Positions 6,718 to 15,170 are shown, counted from the first letter of the stretch. The stretch: 48,947 bases of DNA from Streptomyces albus subsp. albus (GCF_000725885.1 NZ_JODR01000037.1:1-48947); one strand, 5' to 3'. The notes: generated from the sequence alone by a model not told the origin. A program made the numbers and translations.

Positions 6718-8484
6718 ATGAACGAGCGCTCCGCCCCGGACGCCGGCCGCGCCTGCCCGGACGGCACCCCGCCGGCCTCCCCGCCTCCGGTGACGACGGC
6801 CCCTCAGTCCGCCCCGCGCCACACGGCCCCGGCCGGCTCCGGCACCCCGGATGCCCCGTCCGGCTCCGGCAGACAGGCCGAACCGGCCGACCTCGCTGCT
6901 CCTGCCGCTCCAGCCGATCCCGCTGGGGAAGCCACCGCCGGGCAACCCGCCGCAGGGGAAGCCAATGCCGGGCAACCCGCCGCCGGGAAACCCGCCACCG
7001 GGGAAGCCGACGGGACGGTCACCGGAAAAGCCACCGGACAAGCCGGCGGAAAATCCGCCACCGGTCGCACCGGTCGCACCGGACCGCTGCTGCTCGTGCT
7101 GCTGTCCGCCGTCTTCATGGCGCAGTTCGACTTCTTCGTCGTCAACGTCGCCGCCCCGTCCCTGGGAAGGGAGCTGCGGGCCGGACCGGTGGCGCTCGAA
7201 ATGATCGTCGGGGGCTACGCGTTCACCTACGCCAGCGGCATGATCACCGGCGGCCGGCTGGGCGACCTGCACGGATACCGGCGCATCTTCCTGGCGGGCA
7301 CGGCCGGCTTCACCGTCGCCTCACTGCTGTGCGGGCTGGCCGTCACCCCCGGCCAGCTGATCGCCGCCCGGCTCCTCCAGGGCCTGGGCGCGGCCGTCAT
7401 GGTGCCGCAGGTGCTGGCGTCCTTCACGGCGGTGCTGCCGGCCGGGGCGCGCTCGCGGGCGTTCGGCTGGTACGGCGCCGCCGGGGGCCTGGGCTCCATC
7501 GCCGGGCAGGTGCTGGGCGGCGCACTGGTGCAGGCGGACTTCCTGGGCCTGGGCTGGCGGACGGTCTTCCTGGTCAACGTGCCCGTGGGGGTGGGCACCC
7601 TGCTGGCCGCCCACCGGGTGCTGCCCCGGACGGGGCACCGTGCGGGCGCGGCCCGGCTCGATCTGCGGGGCGCGGTGGGTGTCGCCGTCGCGCTGGCGCT
7701 GCTGCTGGTGCCGCTCGCCCTGGGCCGTACCGAGGGCTGGCCCGCGTGGACGTGGGTCTCCATGGCGCTGGCGGTGGCCGTGGGGGCGGTGACCGTACGG
7801 TGGCAGCGGGTGCTGCGGAGGCGCGGTGGCGCACCCGTCCTGGAACTCTCCCTGCTGCGGGAGCCCGGCTACCGCTCGGGCATCGCCGCGGCAGCCGTGT
7901 TCATGGCGTACTTCGCCAGTTTCATGTTCACCCTCACCCTGCTGCTCCAGGACGGGCTGGGGCTTAACGCGCAGGCGGCGGGCCTGGTCTTCACCGCGCC
8001 CGGTGTCGCCTTCGCCTGTTCGTCGCTGGCGGGCCGCCATCTGGTGGGCCGCTGGGGGCTGCGGGCCGTGCAGGCGGGTGCGGCGCTCACCCTGCTGGGA
8101 CTGCTCGCGCTGGCCGTCCTGGTCTCCGCCACGCGGGGGCAGGCGGTGCCGGGCGGGCTGCCCGCGCTGATGGCGGTGCTGGGGGTGGCCAGTCTCGGCA
8201 ACGGGCTGGTGCTGCCGCAGTTGCTGGGCGCCTCGCTGAGGCGGGTGGACGGTGAACGGGCGGGCATCGGCTCCGCGATGCTGACGACCGCGCAGCAGTT
8301 CGGCGGTGCGGCCGGGGTGACGGTGGTCGGCGGCGTCTTCTTCGCGCTGGCGCCGCAGGGTGCCGCGGCGGCCATGGCGGGGGCGACGTGGCTGAACGCG
8401 GGCCTGGTGGCGGGGGTCGCGCTCCTGGTCACGGTCATCCGCAGGCAGGCGCGCCGCTCCTATGACGAGCGCGCTGCGCGCTGA
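6718..8484 (+). CDS. MFS transporter, DHA2 (EmrB/QacA-like) drug exporter
   Basis: A 588-residue protein. From about residue 122 it is a 14-helix DHA2 exporter (LLLVLLSAVFMAQFDFFVVNVAAPSLG, then GGYAFTYASGMITGGRLGDLHGYRRIF, the motif A/B region, and a motif-C-like GAAGGLGSIAGQVLGG). The first ~120 residues are a Pro/Gly/Ala-rich tail, of which 65-118 are repeats (AGQPAAGEANAGQPAAGKPATG...) encoded by a roughly 36-base DNA repeat. Such a tail is absent from ordinary family members, whose proteins run about 450-520 residues. Proton-driven export of a toxic or signalling small molecule is the family role. It is divergently paired with the Rrf2 regulator. Confidence 0.9.
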   Translation: MNERSAPDAGRACPDGTPPASPPPVTTAPQSAPRHTAPAGSGTPDAPSGSGRQAEPADLAAPAAPADPAGEATAGQPAAGEANAGQPAAGKPATGEADGTVTGKATGQAGGKSATGRTGRTGPLLLVLLSAVFMAQFDFFVVNVAAPSLGRELRAGPVALEMIVGGYAFTYASGMITGGRLGDLHGYRRIFLAGTAGFTVASLLCGLAVTPGQLIAARLLQGLGAAVMVPQVLASFTAVLPAGARSRAFGWYGAAGGLGSIAGQVLGGALVQADFLGLGWRTVFLVNVPVGVGTLLAAHRVLPRTGHRAGAARLDLRGAVGVAVALALLLVPLALGRTEGWPAWTWVSMALAVAVGAVTVRWQRVLRRRGGAPVLELSLLREPGYRSGIAAAAVFMAYFASFMFTLTLLLQDGLGLNAQAAGLVFTAPGVAFACSSLAGRHLVGRWGLRAVQAGAALTLLGLLALAVLVSATRGQAVPGGLPALMAVLGVASLGNGLVLPQLLGASLRRVDGERAGIGSAMLTTAQQFGGAAGVTVVGGVFFALAPQGAAAAMAGATWLNAGLVAGVALLVTVIRRQARRSYDERAAR

Positions 8485-8629
8485 GGCGGGCGGGGACGTA
8501 CCGGGGGTGCGGTTTCCCGCCGGACGGTCGCGGCGACTGCGGGACGCGGGCGGCGGCGTAGAGTCGGCGCGTGGTACGTAAGGGTGGAAGGCGCGGCGGC
8601 GCGGGGCGTACGAAGGGCGTACAGGCGGG
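8485..8629. other. Intergenic region ahead of the second PadR gene
   Basis: The 145-base spacer contains ACGTACC (8495-8501) and its inverted copy GGTACGT (8573-8579), plus a TAGAGT that could be a -10 hexamer. The PadR start at 8630 has a GGCGGG ribosome site. No gene is seen. Confidence 0.4.
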
Positions 8630-9280
8630 ATGACGACGGACGCGGGCGCGGACGCGGAGGCCGCGGGGACGGGCGAGGGGCGGGACACCGGCCGGCGTCC
8701 CCTGCCGCCGACCAGCTGGGCGGTGCTCGGCCTGCTCTCCTTCGAGCAGGAACTGTCCGGCTACGACCTGAAGAAGTGGGCCGACTGGTCGCTGAGCTTC
8801 TTCTACTGGTCGCCGTCGTTCAGCCAGATCTACGGGGAGCTCAAACGGCTGGAGGGCGCGGGCTATGTGACCGCACGGAGCGTCCCCCAGGCGACCGGCA
8901 ACCGCGACAAGCGGGTGTACTCGATCACGGACGCGGGCCGGGCCGCCGTACGGGAGTGGGCGCGCGGGGCGCCGGTCGAACCGCCCGTGCTCAAGCACGG
9001 GGTGATGCTCCGCCTCTGGCTGGGGCACCTGCTGGAGCCCGAGCAGGCGCGCGACATCCTGCGAGAGCACCAGGCGTACGCCGAGAAGATGGGCCACCGT
9101 GCCCAACTGGACGCGGAGGGCGCGGAAGGAGAGCCCTCGTGGGCGTATCCGCGGCTGGTGCTGCGGTGGGCGGAGCGCTACTACGAGGCGGAGCGCAAGC
9201 TCGCCGAGGACATGCTGGCCGACCTCGACGAGCTGGCGCGGGAGCGGCGGGGCGGGGACGGCACGGAGCCCGGCCCGTAG
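8630..9280 (+). CDS. PadR family transcriptional regulator (long form with C-terminal helical domain)
   Basis: A 216-residue PadR protein: winged helix at residues 22-100 (SWAVLGLLSFEQELSGYDLKKWAD, FSQIYGELKRLEGAGYVTAR, KRVYSITDAGRAAVREW) followed by the C-terminal alpha domain (VLKHGVMLRLWLGHLLEPEQARDILREHQAYAEKM) used for dimerisation in the PadR/AphA subgroup. That subgroup often senses phenolic acids or related small molecules and controls a nearby catabolic or efflux gene. Here it follows the MFS exporter with a 145-base gap and is convergent with the RibD-like reductase. Its target is unknown; the MFS gene or the adjacent catabolic island are reasonable guesses. Confidence 0.93.
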   Translation: MTTDAGADAEAAGTGEGRDTGRRPLPPTSWAVLGLLSFEQELSGYDLKKWADWSLSFFYWSPSFSQIYGELKRLEGAGYVTARSVPQATGNRDKRVYSITDAGRAAVREWARGAPVEPPVLKHGVMLRLWLGHLLEPEQARDILREHQAYAEKMGHRAQLDAEGAEGEPSWAYPRLVLRWAERYYEAERKLAEDMLADLDELARERRGGDGTEPGP

Positions 9281-9287
9281 CGGCGGC

Positions 9288-9863
9288 TCACCGCTCGCGC
9301 ACGTACGTGGTCCGGGTGATGCCGGAGGCGAACTCCTTGGTGGCGACCGGGACGAACGCGGTGGGGGTGAACTCCCCGTCGAAAAGCGGTATCCCCGCGC
9401 ACGCCACGCGGGGGCTGCGTTTGACGATGAGTTCGTCGATCTCGTCGAGCAGCGCGGCGGCCAGTTTTCCGCCGCCGACCAGCCAGATGTCCGCACCGTC
9501 CTGCTGTTTGAGCTCGCGTACCACCTCGGCCGGTGGCCGGTCGCCGATGATCTGCACGGCCGGGTCCTCGCCGGCGAGGGTCCGGGAGAAGACGATCTGG
9601 CGCAGATGGGCGTAGGGGCTGGTGACCCCTTCGCGCAGGGCGGGTTCGTAGGTGCCGCGGCCCATCAGTGCCGTGTCGAAGCGCTGGTTGGGGCGGTCCG
9701 GCAGACCAAGTGCCGCACGGACGTGGGTGGGGACGGTTTCGGGCAGCACCTCCAGGGTGTCCGCGGTGATGTCCTCGGGGACCGGGAGGAAGTCGAACTC
9801 CCCGCCGGGACCCGCGATGAAGCCGTCGAGGGTGGCGGCGACGTAGTAGACGAGTGCGCGCAA
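9288..9863 (-). CDS. Dihydrofolate reductase family (RibD C-terminal-like) protein
   Basis: A 191-residue protein (LRALVYYVAATLDGFIAGPGGEFDFL..., ALMGRGTYEPALREG, QIVFSRTL, DIWLVGGGKLAAALLDEIDELIV). This is the stand-alone RibD-C/YyaP-YwjB-like NADPH reductase fold. The start is probably a TTG at 9863, 4 bases after a GGAGAG ribosome site; upstream in-frame sequence to 10103 is proline/arginine-rich with no family similarity and is rejected as coding. Such genes are very often divergent from TetR regulators, as here. The substrate is not known, and folate or flavin-type roles are unproven. Confidence 0.88.
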   Translation of the reverse strand: MRALVYYVAATLDGFIAGPGGEFDFLPVPEDITADTLEVLPETVPTHVRAALGLPDRPNQRFDTALMGRGTYEPALREGVTSPYAHLRQIVFSRTLAGEDPAVQIIGDRPPAEVVRELKQQDGADIWLVGGGKLAAALLDEIDELIVKRSPRVACAGIPLFDGEFTPTAFVPVATKEFASGITRTTYVRER

Positions 9864-10300
9864 GAGGCTCTCCTTCTGTCGGGGGTACGGCTCGGCTGCG
9901 GCCGGCCGGCAGTGTGGGTGCGGCAGGCCGGTGGTGCGGGCGCGGTCCCGGGTGCGGTCGGGTTTCGGATTCGGTCGGTCCCACAGCGGTCGTCCCAGCG
10001 GCCGGACGCCGGCCCGGTCGGAACGGGTGTGGGACCGGGGCCGGGGCGGGACCGGATCAGCGGCGGGTGCCGGGTCCGGGCAGCGGACGGTGGCGTGGCA
10101 CATGACGTGGCTTGACGGGGCGGCGCCAGGGTTCGTGACGGGGCTGACGGCCTGCGGTGGGGCGTGGGAACGGACCTCGCATACTGACTCCCTCGAAGCA
10201 CTTCGCTCGTACTACTCTGGTTGAAGTGATTTGAACGTAGTACTTCACTTGCAGTGGTGTCAACGGGGAATCAGCGGAATCCCGAGGAGGCAGAACCGTC
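9864..10300. other. Long spacer between the RibD-like gene and tetR
   Basis: A 437-base stretch without a convincing gene. The left ~320 bases are GC-rich low-complexity sequence (GGTGCGG / CGGTCGG variants). The right part (about 10190-10260) is AT-richer and palindromic, and is listed separately as the tetR operator region. The distance makes it unclear whether the RibD-like gene is transcribed from here or from a closer, unrecognised promoter. Confidence 0.6.
10194..10250. promoter_or_regulatory. Nested inverted repeats, probable TetR operator/promoter
   Basis: Three inverted repeats overlap: CGAAG-CA-CTTCG (10194-10205), GTACTAC (10209-10215) with GTAGTAC (10237-10243), and AAGTGA (10224-10229) with TCACTT (10245-10250). 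The region lies 50-105 bases upstream of the tetR start and is far less GC-rich than its surroundings, as expected of a promoter with auto-repression sites. Confidence 0.55.
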
Positions 10301-10900
10301 ATGCGGCAGAACACCGAACGGCGCACCGCGCTGCTCGACGCGGCCATCGAAGTCCTGGCCCGGGAGGGCTCACGGGGCCTGACCCTGCGCGCGGTCGACA
10401 AGGAGGCCGGCGTGCCCACCGGCACCGCCTCCAACTACTTCGCCAACCGCGACGACATGCTCACCCAGATCATGCGGCGCACCCGGGAGCGGCTGACCCC
10501 CGACGAGGCGGCCCACGCCGACCTGCTGAAGGCCCCGCGCGACCTCGCTCTGGAGCGGGAGTTCATGCGCGATCTGGTGGCCCGCATGCGCGCCGACCGC
10601 AGCGGTTACCTGGCCATGCTGGAACTCCGCCTGGAGGCCACCCGGCGCCCCGGCCTCCGCGACGAGCTGACGGGTTTCCTGCGCGACGAACTCCAGGGCG
10701 TCATCGCCTTCCACCGGGACATCGGCATGCCGGGCGACGATGCGGGTGTCGCCCTGCTCTACCTGGCGATGTCGGGCCTGCTGCTGGACGAGATGACCCT
10801 CCCCGGCGTCCTCGCCGCCGCTCCCCACGACGTGGACGGCCTCGTCCGCGCGGCCGTCTCCCGGGTGTTCGGCGACAGCGTTCCGCCGGACGCCCGGTGA
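10301..10900 (+). CDS. TetR/AcrR family transcriptional regulator
   Basis: A 199-residue protein with a standard N-terminal TetR helix-turn-helix (RRTALLDAAIEVLAREGSRGLTLRAVDKEAGVPTGTASNYFANRDDMLTQIM, residues 7-58) and an all-helical ligand-binding C-terminus. It starts with ATG behind GAGGAGG. It is divergent from the RibD-like reductase and 61 bases ahead of a small lipoprotein gene. Autoregulation through the nested palindromes upstream is likely; the ligand is unknown. Confidence 0.93.
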   Translation: MRQNTERRTALLDAAIEVLAREGSRGLTLRAVDKEAGVPTGTASNYFANRDDMLTQIMRRTRERLTPDEAAHADLLKAPRDLALEREFMRDLVARMRADRSGYLAMLELRLEATRRPGLRDELTGFLRDELQGVIAFHRDIGMPGDDAGVALLYLAMSGLLLDEMTLPGVLAAAPHDVDGLVRAAVSRVFGDSVPPDAR

Positions 10901-10961
10901 TCTTGTCGGTAGGGTGACCCCGCCGGGCACGAACAGGAGTGCGGGCGAAGGGGGTGCGTCG

Positions 10962-11387
10962 GTGAGCCGTTGGGTGAGACGGGCGGCGGCAGGGGCCGCC
11001 GTGCCGCTGGCGCTGGTGGTCGCGGCCTGCGCGGGAGGCACGTCCCTCAAGGATGCCGCTCTGGGCACCTGGGACTGCACGGTCACCGACGGTGCCAGGT
11101 CGCTCAGTTCCACCGTGACGGTGGGCGACGGCATCTACGAGGTGAGCCGCGGTGGTGACGGCGTGCCGCACAGCGGAACGTGGGAACTGGACGGCGGCAC
11201 CCTGCGCGTCGAGGGCGACGACGGCCCCTACACCGCCGACGGACTGCCGTCGGACGTCGCGGAGTCGATGGGGCTGAAGTTCGGCGAGGGGGAGAAGCCC
11301 GAACTCTCCCCCTGGAGCGTGCGCTGGAAGGACGGCACCGTGCGCTTCCCCTACCACGGACTCACGGTGAAGTGCCGGAAGGTGTGA
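10962..11387 (+). CDS. Small putative lipoprotein
   Basis: A 141-residue protein from a GTG at 10962. The N-terminus (RWVRRAAAGAAVPLALVVAACAGG) is a signal peptide with lipobox VAAC. The mature part is beta-rich and acidic, with two Cys (DAALGTWDCTVTDG, LTVKCRKV) that could form a disulphide and GTWELDGGTLRVEGDDG-type strands, recalling small secreted beta-barrel proteins. No family function is recognised. Its position after tetR may be fortuitous. Confidence 0.8.
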   Translation: MSRWVRRAAAGAAVPLALVVAACAGGTSLKDAALGTWDCTVTDGARSLSSTVTVGDGIYEVSRGGDGVPHSGTWELDGGTLRVEGDDGPYTADGLPSDVAESMGLKFGEGEKPELSPWSVRWKDGTVRFPYHGLTVKCRKV

Positions 11388-11451
11388 CGCCGGCGGGGGC
11401 GCCGGGGTGGCCGGGGGGCCCGGACGGGGCGGCGGTCCCGGGAGGGCGCCC

Positions 11452-12024
11452 TCACGCCGCGTGGGCGCCGTAGACCCCGTAGGTGCGGCGGAAGTACAGC
11501 AGCGGGCCGGCCTCGCGGGGCCGGTGCAGCGCGGTGACGCGACCCACGGCGATGGTGTGGTCACCGCCCGGCAGTTCGGACTCGACGGCGCATTCCACGG
11601 TGGCCAGCGCCCCGTCGAGCAGCGGTGCGCCGTTGCCGCCGGGCTGCCAGGCGACCCCCGCGAACTTGTCGCCGCCGCTGACCGCGAACGAACGGGACAG
11701 CGCCGTCTGGTCCTCCGCCAGGATGTTGACGGCGAAGCGGCCGGCCGCGCGGATGCGGGGCCAGCTCGTCGAGGTGCGGGCGGGGGCGAAGCAGACCAGG
11801 GGCGGGTCGAGGGAGAGGGACGCGAAGGACTGCACGGCCATGCCGGCCGGTTCGCCGTCGTCGCCGGTCGCGGTGACGACGGCGACGCCCGTGCAGAAGC
11901 TGCCCATCACCTGCCGCATCAGGGCGGGATCGACGGCAGGGCCGTCGGCGGGGCCGACGGCGGGTCCGGGGGAGGTGGCGGGGCCGGGGGCGGTTGTCGG
12001 CGGTCGTCGCAGGGGGTGTCGCAC
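11452..12024 (-). CDS. Flavin reductase family protein (HsaB-like)
   Basis: From about residue 35 the protein matches the flavin:NAD(P)H reductase domain that supplies reduced flavin to two-component monooxygenases (MRQVMGSFCTGVAVVTA, GMAVQSFASLSLDPPLVCFAP, SWPRIRAAGRFAVNIL, FAGVAW, ECAVESELPGGDHTIAVGRV). HsaB of steroid degradation is the nearest type. The first ~34 residues are Pro/Gly/Ala-rich. The start is uncertain. An ATG at 12028 has better ribosome-site spacing and gives MSATPPATTADN, but in a different frame; a one-base indel in the G5 run at 11986-11990 would join it to the domain. It may supply FMNH2 to the LLM monooxygenase, since both genes carry the same palindrome upstream. Confidence 0.88.
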   Translation of the reverse strand: MRHPLRRPPTTAPGPATSPGPAVGPADGPAVDPALMRQVMGSFCTGVAVVTATGDDGEPAGMAVQSFASLSLDPPLVCFAPARTSTSWPRIRAAGRFAVNILAEDQTALSRSFAVSGGDKFAGVAWQPGGNGAPLLDGALATVECAVESELPGGDHTIAVGRVTALHRPREAGPLLYFRRTYGVYGAHAA

Positions 12025-12068
12025 TCATCGGGACGCTCGCTTCCGTGAAGACCATGTGCCTGCTAGGT

Positions 12069-12087
12069 GTATTCCTAATCGGAATAC
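12069..12087. promoter_or_regulatory. Operator palindrome between flavin reductase and acyl-CoA ligase (copy 2)
   Basis: GTATTCC (12069-12075), centre TAATC, GGAATAC (12081-12087). It differs from the copy at 6073-6093 in one centre base and one outer base. It sits 41 bases from the reductase start and 80 bases from the ligase start, so it can control both divergent transcripts. Confidence 0.75.
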
Positions 12088-12167
12088 CTCGGGGTTACCG
12101 GATTGAAAGCCCGCCCTCACCGCCGCGTCAACCCCCCTGTCCCGCACGGTGCTTCGGAGGCTCAGCC

Positions 12168-14027
12168 ATGACCGCCAGCCCCCTTCCTCCCACCCCTCGC
12201 AGCGTTCCTCCCGGCTGTCACGCCAGCCCGGCCCCACCCGGCCCACCCGGCCCGGCCGCCGGGTCCCCGGTGGAGCGCCCGCCCTCGGCGGAGCCCCCGT
12301 CCCCGGCCACCCTCGCCGAGCTGACGGCGTACGCAGCGTGGGCGTACCCGGGCCGTGAAGCGCTGGTCGAGGGCGGTCACCGCTGGAGCTTCGCGACGCT
12401 GCACGCCCGCACCGTCCGCAGCGCCAAGGCCGCCCTCGCGCACGGACTCCGCAAGGGCGACCGGGTGGCCGTCTGGGCGCCCAACTCCCGCCACTGGATC
12501 ACCGCGGCGCTCGGTGCCGTCTGCGCGGGCGGCGTGCTGGTACCGCTGAACACCCGCTACAAACCGGCCGAGGCGGCCGACATCCTGCGCCGCTCCCGGG
12601 CCCGCTTCCTGTTCACCGTCGGTCCCTTCCTCGGCACCGACTACGCCCGCTCCCTCGCCGGGTCCGGGGAGGAACTGCCCGACCTGGAGCTGACGGTCAC
12701 CCTGCCGACGGCCGGTGAGGCGGAAGAGGCGGGTGATGCGGTAGAGGCTGGCGGGGCAGCAGAGGTCGACGAGGCGAAAGAGGCAGAAGAATCAGAAGAG
12801 GCCGGTGAGACAGACAAGCCGGCCGAGGGCGCCGGGGCCATACAGCACGAGCCGGGCGGCGGCGGACACGGCGAGAGCTACGCGCGCTATCTCGACAGCG
12901 CAGCCCGCGTCACCGACGGGCAGTACGCGGCCCGCGCCGAGGACGTGCTCCCGGACGACCTGTCCGACATCCTGTACACCTCCGGCACGACCGGGCGTCC
13001 CAAGGGTGTCGAGGTGACCCACCGGCAGACGCTGGGCGCGTTCACGGCGTGGGCGCGCGCGGTGGGGCTGCGCGAAGGGGACCGCTACCTCCTCACCAAC
13101 CCGTTCTTTCACACTTTCGGCTACAAAGCGGGTGTCCTGGCGTGCCTGCTGACCGGGGTCACGATGCTGCCGGAGGCCGTCTACGATGCCGGCCGCGCCC
13201 TGCGCCGCATCGCCGAGGAGCGCGTCAGCGTCCTGATGGGCCCGCCGACCGTCTTCCACACCCTCGTGCGGCACCCCGGCCGGTCCGCGGCCGACCTGTC
13301 CGCACTGCGGCTGGCCGGCACCGGGGCGGCCGGGGTGCCCGTGCGGCTGGTGGCCGAGATCCGCGAGCAGCTGGGCGTGGCGGACGTGTTCACGGCCTAC
13401 GGGCTCAGCGAGTCCTGCGGCGTCGCCACCGTCTGCCCCGCCTCCGCCGACGCCGCCACCGTCGCGCACACCGTCGGCCCGCCGCTGCCCGGCGTCGAAC
13501 TGCGCGTCGTCACCGGCGACGGCACCCGCGCGGCCCCGGGCGAGCAGGGCGAGGTCCTGCTGCGCGGCCCCTACGTGATGCGCGGCTACAGCGACGATCC
13601 GCAGGCCACGGCCGCCGCCGTCGACGCGGACGGCTGGCTGCACACCGGCGATGTCGGCAGCGTGGACGAACGCGGCTACCTCACCCTCACCGACCGCCTC
13701 AAGGACATGTACATCGTCGGCGGCTTCAACACCTACCCCGCCGAGATCGAGCAGGCCCTGCGCGCTCACCCCGACGTGGCCGACGTGGCCGTCATCGGCG
13801 TACCCGACGAACGGCTCGGCGAGGTCGGCGCCGCCTACGTCGTACCCCGCCCGGGCGCCGACCCGGCCGCCCTGCCGGACGCCCTCTCGGCCTGGGCCCG
13901 CACCCGGCTCGCCAACTACAAACTGCCGCGCACCGTGACCACCGTGCCGGACCTGCCCCGCAACGCCTCCGGCAAGGTCCTCAAGAACGTCCTGCGCGCC
14001 CGACACCGCACCGGAACGGCACAGTGA
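12168..14027 (+). CDS. AMP-dependent acyl-CoA ligase (FadD3-like)
   Basis: A 619-residue ANL-superfamily adenylating enzyme: P-loop YTSGTTGRPKGVEVTH, YGLSESCG, GWLHTGDVG and the C-terminal catalytic Lys in NASGKVLKN. It most resembles FadD3-type ligases that load polycyclic or branched carboxylates onto CoA, though substrate cannot be read from sequence. The first ~45 residues are proline-rich, and residues about 183-228 are an acidic low-complexity insert (AEEAGDAVEAGG...EAEESEEAGETDKP) within the N-terminal subdomain, encoded by short GA-rich repeats. The ligase is first in a forward operon with the acyl-CoA dehydrogenase (1-base overlap), and shares the operator at 12069 with the divergent flavin reductase. 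Confidence 0.92.
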   Translation: MTASPLPPTPRSVPPGCHASPAPPGPPGPAAGSPVERPPSAEPPSPATLAELTAYAAWAYPGREALVEGGHRWSFATLHARTVRSAKAALAHGLRKGDRVAVWAPNSRHWITAALGAVCAGGVLVPLNTRYKPAEAADILRRSRARFLFTVGPFLGTDYARSLAGSGEELPDLELTVTLPTAGEAEEAGDAVEAGGAAEVDEAKEAEESEEAGETDKPAEGAGAIQHEPGGGGHGESYARYLDSAARVTDGQYAARAEDVLPDDLSDILYTSGTTGRPKGVEVTHRQTLGAFTAWARAVGLREGDRYLLTNPFFHTFGYKAGVLACLLTGVTMLPEAVYDAGRALRRIAEERVSVLMGPPTVFHTLVRHPGRSAADLSALRLAGTGAAGVPVRLVAEIREQLGVADVFTAYGLSESCGVATVCPASADAATVAHTVGPPLPGVELRVVTGDGTRAAPGEQGEVLLRGPYVMRGYSDDPQATAAAVDADGWLHTGDVGSVDERGYLTLTDRLKDMYIVGGFNTYPAEIEQALRAHPDVADVAVIGVPDERLGEVGAAYVVPRPGADPAALPDALSAWARTRLANYKLPRTVTTVPDLPRNASGKVLKNVLRARHRTGTAQ

Positions 14028-15112
14028 TGACCGACACCCTCGCCCCCGCCCTCCACCTCACCCCCGAACAGACCGAACTGCGCGCCCTCGTCCGCAAGGC
14101 GCTCGGCGACGGTGACGCCGAACTCTCCCGCGTCACACAGCTGCTCGCCACCGCCATCGGCGCCTGGGGGCTCGCCCTGCCCGAGCGGTACGGGGGAGCG
14201 GACTGCACCCTCGCCGAGGTCGCCGTGGTGGCCGGCGAACTGGGCCGCGCCCTCAGCCCCGTGCCCTACCTCGCCGGACAGCTGGCGGCCCGCGCCGTGC
14301 TGCACACCGGGGACACCGACGCCCACGCCCGGCTGCTGCCCGGCCTGGCGCAGGGGCGGACGGCGGCTCTCGCCTGGGCCGAGGCGGGCAGCTGGGAGCC
14401 GGAGGCGGTCGCTCTTGAGGCGGTGCCCGGCCCGGACGGCTCGGACTGGCTGCTGACCGGCGGCAAGGAACATGTGCTCGGTGCCGACGGTGAGCTGCTG
14501 CTCGCCTTCGCCCGTACCGGGGCCGGGCTCGCGCTCTTCGAACTGCTGGAAGCGCCGCACATCGAGCTGCCGCCCGCGCTCGACCCCTCACGGCCGCTGG
14601 GCCGCTGCACCTTCGCGGCCACCCGCGCCCGGCTGCTGGGCACCCCTGGCGCGCCGGCCGCACGCGTGCTGGCCCGTACCCGGGACGAGGCGTGCGCACT
14701 GCTGGCGGCCGAACAGGTGGGCGGGGCGGAGCGGTGCGTGGAGCTGACCGTCGAGTACGCGCGCACCCGCGTCCAGTTCGGCCGCCCGATCGGCTCCTTC
14801 CAGGCGGTCAAGCACCGGCTGGCCGACATGTACGCGCGGCTGGAGTCGGCCCGCTCGGCGGCCCGCGCCGCCGCCGTCCACCCCGAGCGGTACGGCGCCC
14901 TGGCCAAGTCGGTGTGCGGGGAGGCGTACGAGTGGATCGCGGGCGAGACGATCCAGTTGCACGGCGGTATCGGCTTCACCTGGGAGCACCCCGCGCACCG
15001 CTACTTCAAACGCGCCCACTCCACCGGTCAGTTGTTCGGGCCGCCCGCACGGCACCGCGCCCGGCTGCTCGCCGACCGCCTCGCCGCCCTGGACACCCCC
15101 GGCCTCCGGTGA
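14027..15112 (+). CDS. Acyl-CoA dehydrogenase family protein
   Basis: A 361-residue FAD-dependent dehydrogenase (LTPEQTELRALVRKAL..., WGLALPERYGGADCTLAEVAVVAGELG, then RTRVQFGRPIGSFQAVKHRLADMYARLESARSAARAA and ETIQLHGGIGFTWEHPAHRYFKRA). It is somewhat short for the family (about 380-400). In steroid side-chain or ring degradation such short FadE proteins often work as heteromers, and no second FadE is present here. TGATG coupling with the ligase indicates that its substrate is the CoA ester made by that enzyme. HsaA-type hydroxylases also have this fold, but the sequence reads as a dehydrogenase. Confidence 0.92.
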   Translation: MTDTLAPALHLTPEQTELRALVRKALGDGDAELSRVTQLLATAIGAWGLALPERYGGADCTLAEVAVVAGELGRALSPVPYLAGQLAARAVLHTGDTDAHARLLPGLAQGRTAALAWAEAGSWEPEAVALEAVPGPDGSDWLLTGGKEHVLGADGELLLAFARTGAGLALFELLEAPHIELPPALDPSRPLGRCTFAATRARLLGTPGAPAARVLARTRDEACALLAAEQVGGAERCVELTVEYARTRVQFGRPIGSFQAVKHRLADMYARLESARSAARAAAVHPERYGALAKSVCGEAYEWIAGETIQLHGGIGFTWEHPAHRYFKRAHSTGQLFGPPARHRARLLADRLAALDTPGLR

Positions 15113-15142
15113 GAGCGGCTCCGCGGCGCCGTTCCCGCGGGC

Positions 15143-15170
15143 CCCGGTGGGTGGCCTCCCACCCACCGGG
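15143..15170 (+). terminator. Strong hairpin between the dehydrogenase and dioxygenase genes
   Basis: A perfect 12-base-pair inverted repeat (CCCGGTGGGTGG and its complement) around a 4-base loop CCTC. There is no T-run after it. It could be a Streptomyces-type terminator or an RNA stabiliser/attenuator separating ligase-dehydrogenase from dioxygenase-KstD expression. Confidence 0.65.

Noticed and set aside
9864..10103. N-terminal extension of the RibD-like protein to 10103
   Set aside because: The extra 80 residues are Pro/Arg-rich with no similarity, and the TTG at 9863 has a well-spaced GGAGAG site right at the family start.
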